A stretch of DNA of 13,269 bases from an uncultured Collinsella sp. (GCA_900551635.1 URWQ01000019.1:1-13269); one strand, 5' to 3'; positions 6,857-13,269 are shown, counted from the first letter of the stretch. Notes: generated by a model from the letters alone, not told the origin. Program-made: numbers and translations.

Positions 6857-7489
6857 CTACAGGTTCGACCTGCGCAGCACGCTGATCACGTTGCCTTTGA
6901 TCTGCGAACGGGCAATCGGCCCATACAGGCGGCTGTCATGCCCACCCTCGCGCAGATCGGCCAGCACAAAGAACTCATCCGCTGCCAGGTGTACGGGATA
7001 GTCCACAGCAGACTCGTAGCGCGGCGTCGGCGTGGTGATATCGCTTTCCACCACAACAGCCCCGTTAACCATGAGCTCGCCCGACTCGGTAATCGTGACC
7101 TCATCACCGGGGCGGGCAACCACGCGACCCAGGCGCTCTTCGCCATCCGCGGTGTATACCACCACGTCACCCTCGTTGAAGCCCTGGCTGAGCCTCCAGT
7201 AGAGCATGACGTCACCCGAACAGATACGCGGGGCCATCTCGCCGGTCGTGACCGCACCCACGCCCAGGACCACGCCAAAGAGCAGCCAGAGCGTCACGAC
7301 AAAAAATGCCAGGCGCGCCAGAAAGCCCACGATATCTCGCCGGTCGTCTGCTTCCCTTAGATCTGGCGCCGCGTGTGCGCCTATCTTCGCGCTCGACACG
7401 ATCGGGCACCCCGCGCCACAGGACCTCCCCCGCGGAGCGGCAGGTGTGGGCGCCCCGCCACCAGCATTGCTGGCGCCATGTCTTCTCAT
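6857..7489 (-). CDS. SipA-like catalytically dead signal peptidase homologue
   Basis: A 210-residue protein of the signal peptidase I fold. One membrane helix (about 54-80) is followed by GEMAPRICSGD (83-93), the box that normally reads S-M-x-P, with Glu84 replacing the catalytic Ser. GRVVARPGD (121-129) is the box normally reading K-R-x-x-x-x-P-G-D, with Gly121 replacing the catalytic Lys. DSR (185-187) of the last box is kept. Streptococcal SipA has the same double loss (Asp and Gly) and is needed for pilus assembly as a non-protease factor, so a similar role is inferred. The ATG overlaps the adhesin stop as ATGA (7489-7486), and AGGAGG (7506-7501) lies inside the adhesin's last codons, indicating coupled translation. 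An unusual GC-rich cytoplasmic extension of about 52 residues precedes the membrane helix. The stop is 51 bases before the pilin start. Confidence 0.85.
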   Translation of the reverse strand: MRRHGASNAGGGAPTPAAPRGRSCGAGCPIVSSAKIGAHAAPDLREADDRRDIVGFLARLAFFVVTLWLLFGVVLGVGAVTTGEMAPRICSGDVMLYWRLSQGFNEGDVVVYTADGEERLGRVVARPGDEVTITESGELMVNGAVVVESDITTPTPRYESAVDYPVHLAADEFFVLADLREGGHDSRLYGPIARSQIKGNVISVLRRSNL

Positions 7490-10400
7490 AGGCGCCCGCC
7501 CCTCCTGGAGCCGCGATGTAAACGCAGCGCAACCATGCCCGTGACCAGCAGCACGCCGGCGGCCAAAATCGCCAGGGCATAGATGGGATTGCGCGTGATA
7601 CCCGTAGGCACTGCGACCTGTCGGGAATTGGTGGCCTTAGCTTCAACGGCAACGGTCACACGCGGACCGTTGAGCGTGCCGCTCGCACCCGTAAGCTCAG
7701 CGTGATAGCCCAACGAAGAGTAATCGTCTTCGCTCACGGTATAGGTCGCGTTGTAATCAAGCGTTTTAATCGAAACGGTCAGGCCGTCCTTAACGGCAAA
7801 CGGCACGATCGCCCTGCCCTGGCCATCGGCCGTAAAGGCCGTCTTGTTTTCCACGGTTTCGGCCTGATCATTCGGTCGCGCCACGAGCGTATGGCTGCCC
7901 TGGGCAGGCGCATCCGAATACTCGATGGCGTAGGTCTGACCAGCCTTGAGACCCGTAAAGGTCACCGTCATCTTAAAGTAGGCACGCTTGTCGCCCATAT
8001 TGCCCGTAACGCTCTTGGAAACCTTGAGCGTGTAGGTGCGCGGGGTGAATCGTGCGTATACGCATCCCGTATGGCGGTCCTTCACGTTGTACGTATAGGT
8101 GGGTGAAGACGACAGCAGCTCCGGGGCGTCTGGATTCGATAGGTCATACCAGCCCTCAAAGTGATAGCCCTCCTTGGGAGCGGCCACCGCCTCCACAAAC
8201 GTGCCGTCATCCACAAAGTAGGCAACGCCCGATTTTTCGTACGCGTCGGCGTCCTTGCCCGAGCCATCCCCGGCATCGATAGAGCCCTTTGCCCCCTTAA
8301 GCTTGGAGCTGACCGTGCCGCCCGTCGTTACGTTGCTCCACGTGCCATCGGCATTTTTAAGCTGGGCAACAAAGGCCTGACGATACTTCCATTGCGCCAC
8401 AAATGTCGCGCCCTGACTCTCAGGGATGTTTTCGACCGTTACCGTATCGCCCGCAGCGCCGGTATCAGGATTGACCTTCTTGCCCCTAATGGTAAGAGTG
8501 CCGGAATCCGTGGTGCCCTCGGGTGCCGTATGGGTCACGGTGTGCTCCGCGCTAAAACAAACGGCTTTTCCCGAGCCCGCGTACTCCCAGCCCATAAACT
8601 TCCAGCCGTCATTTTGTCCTTCGGCGGCATGGGAGGTATAGCTCGCTCCAGCGCCAGAAAGCTGCACGAAATCGCCCGTGGACTCATTGGACGGATCATA
8701 GTGATACGCTTTGCCGCCGTTCACATCGTATTGAACGCCTGCCTTGGAAAACACGAGGTGCACTTTATAGTGCTTTGTGACCTTGTCGACCCTAAAGTGA
8801 TAGGTGCCATCGTTCAATTCGGTCCAGTGCGCCGCATCGTTCGCGGAATAGAACTCGCCGTTGACAAAAGCACCGATAAAGACTGCCCCGTCATCGCGCT
8901 TGGCATCGACCATAAAGTAGGAGTTCTTTTCCTGTTTACCTACGTAGTTTTTGGCATAGGTAAAGTCGGCGGTCTTGGTATCGGAGTTATAAAAATACGT
9001 TCCGCTTCCGTTGGGCGTCGTGTACGTCTCTATGCGATAGAACTCCCTAAACGAGATATTGTCGAGGAAGTTGCCGGTCGAATTGCTCCCGTTGGCCGTG
9101 TTGTAGGACACAAAAGCAAAGACGCTCTGGTTTTGGCCATCCGGAATGGTGTAGGTATAGTCGTAGTCGACCTTTTTATTGTACTCGAGCGCGTTGGAAC
9201 CGTAGGAAGCCCACGCGTCGTTTTCGGACGCCATGATCCACACGCACCATTTTTCGGTATGTTCCGCATCGGCCGTCCATGAGAACGCGCTTCCGCTAGA
9301 CGCACTGGCAAATCCACCCACTTTGTCAAATTTGGTCGAATACAGGATGATCTTTTTGCTGCAGCCCGATTGGGAAAAATTGGCCACATCCAAGCCGACA
9401 TAGTTATCGACGCTTATTTGAATCCATTGAATAATTTGCTGGTACTGATCGAGTGCCTTTTGGCTGTCCTTATACGGCTCGTTTTCTTGCCGCGGACCGA
9501 TGATAAGGGCCATGTCATCTCGACCCGAGCGGCCGCGGTGGTCGAGCCCCCACTCGTACTGTTTTCCCGGATCGGTTGTCACATATTGGTAGAGTGAGCT
9601 CGCCTCATGTGCGTTGAGCTCGGCTGCATAGTCACCATCGGAGGGTGTAAACGTAACAGAATGCCCAGCTGGGTCGATATAGTAGTCGTTCTGGGCAACG
9701 ATCTCGATACGATGGTCTGTCTCGGTCGTGCGCCAATGGGGCGAGCACAGCGTAAACTTGCTGGTGCTCTTGTTCCCTAGATGTATATCGTCTTCAAAAC
9801 TGCCGTTAGCAATGTTCGTATTCTCGTTCTTAAGATTCGAGGTCGAGAATGCATAGCGCGTGAGCGTTGTCATGGTCTCGGACGAGTTTTCCTGATACAC
9901 CTTGGCAAAGTCGCTATAGATGTCACGCGTGCCCTGCTTTTCCACGTGAACGTCGTTGACCAGATTGCCAAACCACTCCCGGTATTGTTCGTTTGCCCCC
10001 GTAAGATTTGAATAGTAGCAAGTCAGTGCAAGCATCGTCTTTTCGGACGCTGCGGTATAGTCAGCCTGATAGGCAAACCCATCGTCTTGTTCGGGAAGAT
10101 CTCGATAATAATGCGTGCTGTTGGTGCCAAAGGAGAACCAACCCTGTCCGTTAGAGCTTACGAGCCACACAGAAAGCGCAATGCGACCGTCGCTCTGCTC
10201 AAACGAGAAGTGGGATCCGTCGGCGCTGCTACCAGCAAAGCCGCCATTTGCAGCAAAGGGATCGCTGTAAACGGTGTACTGCTCAACGGTATTTCCCTGG
10301 GGCATCTTGCCCTGCGCCTTAAGCCAAGTCCGCAGCTGCATGAGCTGGTCTTGGCCTGCGCTGTTAACCGACAGATTCTCCTGTTGAGGACCCATCGTGA

Positions 10401-10821
10401 GCATCAGCACGTCGTGTTCGGTTGCGGCGCGATGGTTGAGGCCCCACTCGTACGTGGAGCCGCTCTGGGTGGAAAAGGTGGTGTAGGTTGATCCAGGCTC
10501 AAAATAGTTACCGGCACCCTGTGGCCTCAAATTCCATGCAAGCGCAAAATGATTACCGTTAGCTTCTTTGGTGTTCGTTTGGGGCTTGAGGAGCTGCGTA
10601 GGAAGCTCGACGCCCGTCATTTCACCGATTCTCTTGGCCGGAGAGGTCGTCGACCAACCAGTAGCTGGGCTAAGAAAGTTTGGGTTCGTTATAAGGTTGC
10701 CATCGTCACCGTACGCACGCGAGGGCAACCCCCCCCCGACCATAACGAACGCGCATAAGACCGCTGCCAACATCACAAAGGTGCGGCGCATCGACGCTAT
10801 ATGACCGAAAGGACCCTGCAT
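7486..10821 (-). CDS. Large pilus-associated surface adhesin, VPTGI-anchored
   Basis: A predicted 1111-residue cell-wall or pilus-tip protein in the position of streptococcal Cpa. Signal peptide: residues 11-38, ending RAYG. Two related modules follow (about 42-293 and 336-592), each with YEWGL(N/D)HR, GP(Q/R)QEN and GGFA motifs, possibly ligand-binding beta-sandwiches. Then come InlB-type (Listeria-Bacteroides) repeats with FMGW (742-745), FVAQW (807-811) and FEGWY (888-892), and an FctA-like pilin domain (about 930-1066) with candidate isopeptide residues Lys936, Glu1031 and Asn1065. The sorting signal is VPTGI (1071-1075), followed by a membrane helix and a basic tail. I see no thioester Cys motif like that of Cpa. 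A G9 run encodes Gly29-31 in the signal peptide. Start choice is uncertain: ATG 10821 has a G-rich stretch before it; ATG 10791 (codon 11) would give a cleaner signal peptide but has no evident ribosome-binding site. Confidence 0.88.
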   Translation of the reverse strand: MQGPFGHIASMRRTFVMLAAVLCAFVMVGGGLPSRAYGDDGNLITNPNFLSPATGWSTTSPAKRIGEMTGVELPTQLLKPQTNTKEANGNHFALAWNLRPQGAGNYFEPGSTYTTFSTQSGSTYEWGLNHRAATEHDVLMLTMGPQQENLSVNSAGQDQLMQLRTWLKAQGKMPQGNTVEQYTVYSDPFAANGGFAGSSADGSHFSFEQSDGRIALSVWLVSSNGQGWFSFGTNSTHYYRDLPEQDDGFAYQADYTAASEKTMLALTCYYSNLTGANEQYREWFGNLVNDVHVEKQGTRDIYSDFAKVYQENSSETMTTLTRYAFSTSNLKNENTNIANGSFEDDIHLGNKSTSKFTLCSPHWRTTETDHRIEIVAQNDYYIDPAGHSVTFTPSDGDYAAELNAHEASSLYQYVTTDPGKQYEWGLDHRGRSGRDDMALIIGPRQENEPYKDSQKALDQYQQIIQWIQISVDNYVGLDVANFSQSGCSKKIILYSTKFDKVGGFASASSGSAFSWTADAEHTEKWCVWIMASENDAWASYGSNALEYNKKVDYDYTYTIPDGQNQSVFAFVSYNTANGSNSTGNFLDNISFREFYRIETYTTPNGSGTYFYNSDTKTADFTYAKNYVGKQEKNSYFMVDAKRDDGAVFIGAFVNGEFYSANDAAHWTELNDGTYHFRVDKVTKHYKVHLVFSKAGVQYDVNGGKAYHYDPSNESTGDFVQLSGAGASYTSHAAEGQNDGWKFMGWEYAGSGKAVCFSAEHTVTHTAPEGTTDSGTLTIRGKKVNPDTGAAGDTVTVENIPESQGATFVAQWKYRQAFVAQLKNADGTWSNVTTGGTVSSKLKGAKGSIDAGDGSGKDADAYEKSGVAYFVDDGTFVEAVAAPKEGYHFEGWYDLSNPDAPELLSSSPTYTYNVKDRHTGCVYARFTPRTYTLKVSKSVTGNMGDKRAYFKMTVTFTGLKAGQTYAIEYSDAPAQGSHTLVARPNDQAETVENKTAFTADGQGRAIVPFAVKDGLTVSIKTLDYNATYTVSEDDYSSLGYHAELTGASGTLNGPRVTVAVEAKATNSRQVAVPTGITRNPIYALAILAAGVLLVTGMVALRLHRGSRRGGRL
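9046..9816 (-). repeat. Adhesin N-terminal module, copy B
   Basis: Encodes residues 336-592. It shares with copy A the opening N-(I/P)-N-(G/F)-F, YEWGLDHR (422-429), GPRQEN (442-447), VGGFAS (501-506), and a closing FLDNISF matching FGNLVNDV in copy A. The similarity is at protein level; the DNA copies are well diverged. Confidence 0.7.
9943..10698 (-). repeat. Adhesin N-terminal module, copy A
   Basis: Encodes residues 42-293, the first of two related modules of about 255 residues. It has YEWGLNHR (124-131), GPQQEN (144-149) and NGGFAG (192-197). The motif order and spacing match copy B, showing an old internal duplication. Confidence 0.7.
10729..10737 (-). repeat. G9 homopolymer in the adhesin signal-peptide codons
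   Basis: Nine G residues on the coding strand read exactly as three Gly codons (29-31). One extra G leads to TGA eight codons past the tract; one fewer leads to TAA about a dozen codons past it. Either slip abolishes the adhesin, the layout of a classic contingency (phase-variable) tract. Confidence 0.8.
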
Positions 10822-10829
10822 GGGCGCAT

Positions 10830-10837
10830 CCCCCCCC
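10830..10837 (-). repeat. G8 homopolymer beside the adhesin start codon
   Basis: Eight G residues on the coding strand end eight bases before the ATG at 10821, in the place of a ribosome-binding site. Length change would alter the spacing or strength of initiation. A true AGGAGG is absent, so the G run itself may pair with the ribosome. Confidence 0.6.
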
Positions 10838-10892
10838 AGCCGCAGCCCGAGCTTTCGCGCAAGCTACACAAGTAGTACGTTTGAGTTTTTTG

Positions 10893-10921
10893 ATTCTACA
10901 ACCAGCCCAGGGCAAAAGCAA
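10893..10921 (-). promoter_or_regulatory. Candidate promoter of the pilus operon
   Basis: On the minus strand, TTGCTT (10921-10916) and TAGAAT (10898-10893) are 17 bases apart, matching four and five of six consensus bases. Transcription would start near 10886, leaving a leader of about 65 bases that includes the G8 tract. The surrounding 10860-10985 is AT-rich compared with its neighbours. All four pilus genes lie downstream with gaps of 51 bases or less, so this promoter probably serves the whole operon. Confidence 0.6.
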
Positions 10922-11007
10922 AATCATGCGTAACCGATTTGCAGTCATTTTTCGCATTGCGCAGGTAGGACACCAAAAGTGGCTAAAAAGGCCCCGTCCT
11001 AAATGAG

Positions 11008-11886
11008 CTAGTTGAGGAGTTGGGCCATGGCGTTGACGAATTTTTGGACTTGGAGGGTGGGCTCGAGCGGGTAGTGCAGAAAGACTGGCACCTCGCGGCC
11101 GCACAGGAACGGCACGCCCACAAAGGCCGGGTGCACCCCCGACCACGCTCCGCAGGTGAGCACCGCGTCACCCTTTTCCTCCGCCTCGTTAAAGAGCGCA
11201 AAGTCGAAGCTATCCACGTCGATCACGTCCACGCCGCCGTCGGCCAAAAGGTCGATGCGCAGGCCGTCCATGGCGTCGTTGCCGTGGCGCAGCACGCGCA
11301 GACGCATACCCTCCAAGTCGGCAACCGTGATGCGCGTCTTGCGCGCCAGCGGACTCGTGCGCGGTAGGTCGATATAAAACGGCACGTTGACAATGCGGAG
11401 CTTTTGACAGGTGTCGCCCCAGCGCGGTGTCGAAAAACTCGACTGCACCACATCCACCTCGCGGCCCAAGCTGCGCATGACGGTCTCACGCTCGTCATAG
11501 AGATCGCTCACCGGCACGATCTCAAATCGCAGCGACGGTTCCAGATCATGGATGCCCGACCACATCGACAGCGTTTGGCGCCCTGGGCACATCATTGACA
11601 CGCCCAGGCGCACGGCACCACCATCGCCCGCCGCGCGTCGGGCACGGCGCAGCGCGTCCTCGGACTGCCGCATGATCGAGCGCGCGTCGTCCACCAGCAG
11701 TGCGCCGGCCGGCGTCACCTTGACGCCCGAGTGCGAGCGCTCGAACAACGTGATGCCGAACTCGGCCTCGAAGCCCGACACCTGCTTGACGAGGGCCGGG
11801 GTCGACACGCGCAATCTTGCCGCCGCACGCGAGAAGCTCCCCAGCTCCGCGGCGGCCGATATGGCCTCAAGTCGTCGATCGTACAC
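11008..11886 (-). CDS. LysR-type transcriptional regulator
   Basis: A 292-residue DNA-binding regulator, normal length for the family. The N-terminal winged helix-turn-helix is clear: LEAISAAAELGSFSRAAARL followed by STPALVKQV within the first 40 residues, then FERSHSGVKVTPAG as the wing. The remainder is the periplasmic-binding-protein-like effector domain. The GTG start at 11886 is preferred because GGGAG lies six bases upstream and the family-typical YDRRLEAI follows directly; ATG codons at 11919 and 11958 lack a ribosome-binding site. It is divergent from the dehydrogenase gene, the classic arrangement for a LysR activator and its target, and lies 187 bases upstream of the pilus operon on the same strand. 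The effector is unknown. Confidence 0.92.
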   Translation of the reverse strand: MYDRRLEAISAAAELGSFSRAAARLRVSTPALVKQVSGFEAEFGITLFERSHSGVKVTPAGALLVDDARSIMRQSEDALRRARRAAGDGGAVRLGVSMMCPGRQTLSMWSGIHDLEPSLRFEIVPVSDLYDERETVMRSLGREVDVVQSSFSTPRWGDTCQKLRIVNVPFYIDLPRTSPLARKTRITVADLEGMRLRVLRHGNDAMDGLRIDLLADGGVDVIDVDSFDFALFNEAEEKGDAVLTCGAWSGVHPAFVGVPFLCGREVPVFLHYPLEPTLQVQKFVNAMAQLLN

Positions 11887-11953
11887 GTCAATCTCCCGTT
11901 TTCGCGCCCGTGACCGCATGGTGCCACAGGGGGTTGTTTTCGCAGGCCACACG

Positions 11954-11963
11954 CTCAATTGAG
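11954..11963. promoter_or_regulatory. Perfect 10-bp palindrome, possible operator
   Basis: CTCAATTGAG is perfectly self-complementary and lies between the LysR gene and its candidate -10 element. It would fall within the LysR transcript leader, as expected of an autoregulatory site. It is short enough to be chance. Confidence 0.35.
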
Positions 11964-11983
11964 AATGAGCTGCATCGCACAGT

Positions 11984-12000
11984 GTAAACCTACGGTTAAC
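11984..12000. promoter_or_regulatory. Imperfect inverted repeat, possible LysR site
   Basis: GTAAACC and GGTTAAC flank TAC, with six of seven positions paired. It abuts the candidate LysR -10 element (12004-12009). It does not fit T-N11-A exactly; the symmetric T and A are 13 bases apart. Confidence 0.4.
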
Positions 12001-12003
12001 GCC

Positions 12004-12034
12004 ATTCTAACAAATATGCAATTCACCTGCGCAA
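12004..12034 (-). promoter_or_regulatory. Candidate LysR gene promoter (extended -10)
   Basis: On the minus strand, TAGAAT (12009-12004) is preceded by TGT, an extended -10 motif. TTGCGC (12034-12029) could be the -35 with a long 19-base spacer. It overlaps the divergent dehydrogenase promoter, so both could be controlled from one bound region. Confidence 0.4.
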
Positions 12035-12050
12035 ATGCAAAGCATACGAT
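12022..12050 (+). promoter_or_regulatory. Candidate dehydrogenase promoter
   Basis: TTCACC (12022-12027) and TACGAT (12045-12050) are separated by 17 bases, each with four of six consensus matches. Transcription would start near 12057, giving a leader of about 63 bases that contains the hairpin at 12067-12093. The poor boxes suit an activator-dependent promoter. Confidence 0.45.
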
Positions 12051-12066
12051 AACCTGCGAAAACCAC

Positions 12067-12093
12067 GTGGGTCGATTAATGGGAACGACCCAC
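12067..12093 (+). promoter_or_regulatory. Leader hairpin or operator ahead of dehydrogenase
   Basis: GTGGGTCG and CGACCCAC are perfect 8-base arms around an 11-base loop. It sits in the predicted leader, 12 bases upstream of the AGAAGG ribosome-binding site. It could be a repressor operator or an mRNA structure; no T run follows, so it is not a terminator. Confidence 0.5.
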
Positions 12094-12119
12094 AGGGAGG
12101 CACAAGAAGGGAAGTTCCT

Positions 12120-13001
12120 ATGAGCAACTGGCTTAAGCTCGAGGGCGATGTCTGCGCCGTAACCGGCGCACTCGGCGGTATGGGCGTCGCGATTTGCCGC
12201 GAGTTCGCCCGCAACGGCGCCAACGTCGTCCTGCTCGACCTGGACGAGGAAAAGGTCAAGGCCGCAGCCGCCGACCTCGCCGCCGAGTTTGGAATCCACG
12301 CCGAGGGCTACAAGATGAACGCCACCGACGAGGCCGAGGTTCAGGCCGCCGTCGATGCCACCATCGCCGACTTCGGCCGTGTCGACGTCCTCGTCAACAC
12401 CGCCGGTATCCTGCGCTTCGCCGCCATGGAGGACCTGCCGCTCTCCGACTGGAACGAGGTCATCAACGTCAACCTCACCGGCTACTTCATCACCTCGCAG
12501 CGCTTTGGTCGCGAAATGATCAAGGCCGGCCAGGGTCGCCTGGTGCACATCTCGACCGTCGCCAGCCACTCTCCCGAGACGTTCTCGGGCGTGTACAGCT
12601 CCACCAAGGCCGGCGTCAACATGATGTCCAAGATGCTCGCCGCCGAATGGGGCCCCTACGGCGTGCGCTCCAACTGCGTCGAGCCCTGCTTCGTTAAGAC
12701 CCCGATGTCGGCCAACTTCTACGCCGACCCCGAGGTCGAAAAGAGCCGCAGCCGTCTGATCGCCACGCGCCGCATCGGCGAGGTTAGCGATATCGCCAAC
12801 GCCGTCATGTTCCTGGCGTCCACGCGCTCGGACTTTACCACCGGCGACGCCATCAAGGTCGACGGCGGCTTCTCCAACATGATGGGCGACCTCACCGCCA
12901 AGCCCGGCGGCCGTCGCGCCTATGCCGACAACTACCTTAAGAACAAGGGTGTCGAGCTCTGGTCCGATGAGTCCGGCGTCGCCAAGCCGACTGACCAGTA
13001 A
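12120..13001 (+). CDS. Short-chain dehydrogenase/reductase (SDR), NAD-type
   Basis: A classical SDR oxidoreductase of 293 residues. The nucleotide-binding motif TGALGGMG (15-22) is followed by Asp40 at the end of the second strand, which favours NAD(H) over NADP(H). NTAG (93-96) and YSSTK (159-163), with Tyr159 and Lys163, are the structural and catalytic motifs. At the position of the catalytic Ser the sequence reads HIST, aligning Thr146 with the usual Ser (Ser145 is adjacent). The fold ends near VDGGFSN (248-254), and about 40 extra residues follow, unusual for a family normally near 250. GAAGG nine bases before the ATG is the likely ribosome-binding site. It resembles sugar-alcohol or hydroxy-acid dehydrogenases, but the substrate is not predictable. 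The transporter gene 66 bases downstream probably imports its substrate. Confidence 0.9.
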   Translation: MSNWLKLEGDVCAVTGALGGMGVAICREFARNGANVVLLDLDEEKVKAAAADLAAEFGIHAEGYKMNATDEAEVQAAVDATIADFGRVDVLVNTAGILRFAAMEDLPLSDWNEVINVNLTGYFITSQRFGREMIKAGQGRLVHISTVASHSPETFSGVYSSTKAGVNMMSKMLAAEWGPYGVRSNCVEPCFVKTPMSANFYADPEVEKSRSRLIATRRIGEVSDIANAVMFLASTRSDFTTGDAIKVDGGFSNMMGDLTAKPGGRRAYADNYLKNKGVELWSDESGVAKPTDQ

Positions 13002-13013
13002 ACCAACCTGACA

Positions 13014-13044
13014 GGGAGGCCCCGCGGACACGCCCGCTCCTCCC
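13014..13044 (+). other. GC-rich hairpin between dehydrogenase and transporter genes
   Basis: GGGAGG (13014-13019) and CCTCCC (13039-13044) can pair, with a possible inner GCGG/CCGC stem. It lacks a T run, so it may set the transcript ratio or processing between the two genes rather than end transcription. Confidence 0.35.
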
Positions 13045-13067
13045 CCGTATCGATTAGAAAGAGTCCA

Positions 13068-13269
13068 ATGGCTTCCACCAACTCCAACAAGGGTCGCGCC
13101 GTCGTGCTTTCCGCCGCGTGCGTCACCATGTTCTTCATTAGCTCCATCGCGCTGTATTCCGTCGTGAGCAAGAATCTGCTCGCCGTCTACCCCGAGTGGT
13201 CGAGTGCCCTTACCTGGGCTTTCCCCGTCTTTCAGACCATCATGGCCGTGACGGGCATCTTCGCCGGCC
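13068..13269 (+). CDS. MFS-type transporter, N-terminal part (cut by window end)
   Basis: The first 67 residues of a membrane protein. A short polar N-terminus with basic residues precedes helix 1 (about 11-33, rich in Val, Ala and Phe). After a polar loop, LLAVYPEWSSALTW, helix 2 begins and runs into FAG at the window edge. The loop with a Trp before helix 2 is typical of major facilitator permeases such as the oxalate-formate antiporter-like group, but with so little sequence the family is only probable. The start ATG has a weak AAAGAG before it; expression may rely on the dehydrogenase transcript. It probably moves the dehydrogenase's substrate or product. Confidence 0.75.
   Translation, partial: MASTNSNKGRAVVLSAACVTMFFISSIALYSVVSKNLLAVYPEWSSALTWAFPVFQTIMAVTGIFAG

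Noticed and set aside
6857..7489. An active signal peptidase I
   Set aside because: Neither the catalytic Ser nor the Lys is present at the conserved positions.
8161..9282. Plus-strand open frame opposite the adhesin
   Set aside because: Antisense shadow without domain or ribosome-binding site; the adhesin frame has signal peptide, repeats and sorting signal.
7486..10821. Cpa-type thioester domain in the adhesin
   Set aside because: The few Cys residues (268, 359, 487, 526, 755, 920) are not in a thioester-type Cys...Gln context.
10980..11007. Terminator after the LysR gene
   Set aside because: A TTTTT run follows a G/C-rich stretch on the minus strand, but I could not find a convincing stem before it.
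11955..13031. Minus-strand open frame opposite the dehydrogenase
   Set aside because: Antisense of a high-GC SDR gene; no coding signals of its own.
1..13269. tRNA, rRNA, CRISPR array, transposase or integrase
   Set aside because: No cloverleaf-like gene, regularly spaced repeats or recombinase motifs were seen on either strand.

Overview
The window is a mosaic of at least three compositional blocks. All of it looks like high-GC Gram-positive gut bacteria (Actinomycetota), but the blocks do not look like one genome. Block 1 (1-~586) is about 47% GC over the first 180 bases by my count. It holds one unrecognised minus-strand gene and an 18-bp-stem hairpin. Block 2 (~587-~3705) carries the tail of one ABC exporter half and a complete second half, in a Bifidobacterium-like style, closed by a strong terminator. 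Block 3 (~3725-13269) looks like a Coriobacteriia (Collinsella-type) chromosome. These taxon calls come from remembered family resemblance and composition, not from a search. The two seams (584-591 and 3545-3724) could be real insertions or assembly joins, and the sequence alone cannot decide between them.

The most interesting part is a minus-strand four-gene locus (10821 down to 4959): a 1111-residue surface adhesin, a signal-peptidase-like protein, a two-domain pilin, and a class B-type sortase. The order and protein types match the cpa-sipA-fctA-srtC core of the group A Streptococcus T3-type (FCT) pilus locus. The pilin resembles Spy0128/FctA, with recognisable isopeptide-bond residues and a VPTDV sorting signal. 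The signal-peptidase-like protein has Glu and Gly where the catalytic Ser and Lys should be, as in the catalytically dead streptococcal SipA. The adhesin has a duplicated N-terminal module, InlB-type repeats, a C-terminal pilin domain and a VPTGI sorting signal. A G9 tract inside its signal-peptide codons and a G8 tract next to its start codon suggest phase variation. A -35/-10 pair 17 bases apart lies just upstream.

Downstream of the sortase, on the same strand but with its own promoter-like sequence, is a membrane diguanylate cyclase with a PilJ-like sensor region and a GGDEF domain. Upstream of the adhesin, a LysR-type regulator (11886-11008) is divergent from a short-chain dehydrogenase (12120-13001), followed by the start of an MFS-type transporter cut by the window edge. 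The divergent promoters overlap and contain palindromes. This suggests the LysR protein controls a small uptake-and-oxidation unit, with the pilus locus as a possible neighbour target.

No tRNA, rRNA, CRISPR array or transposase was seen.
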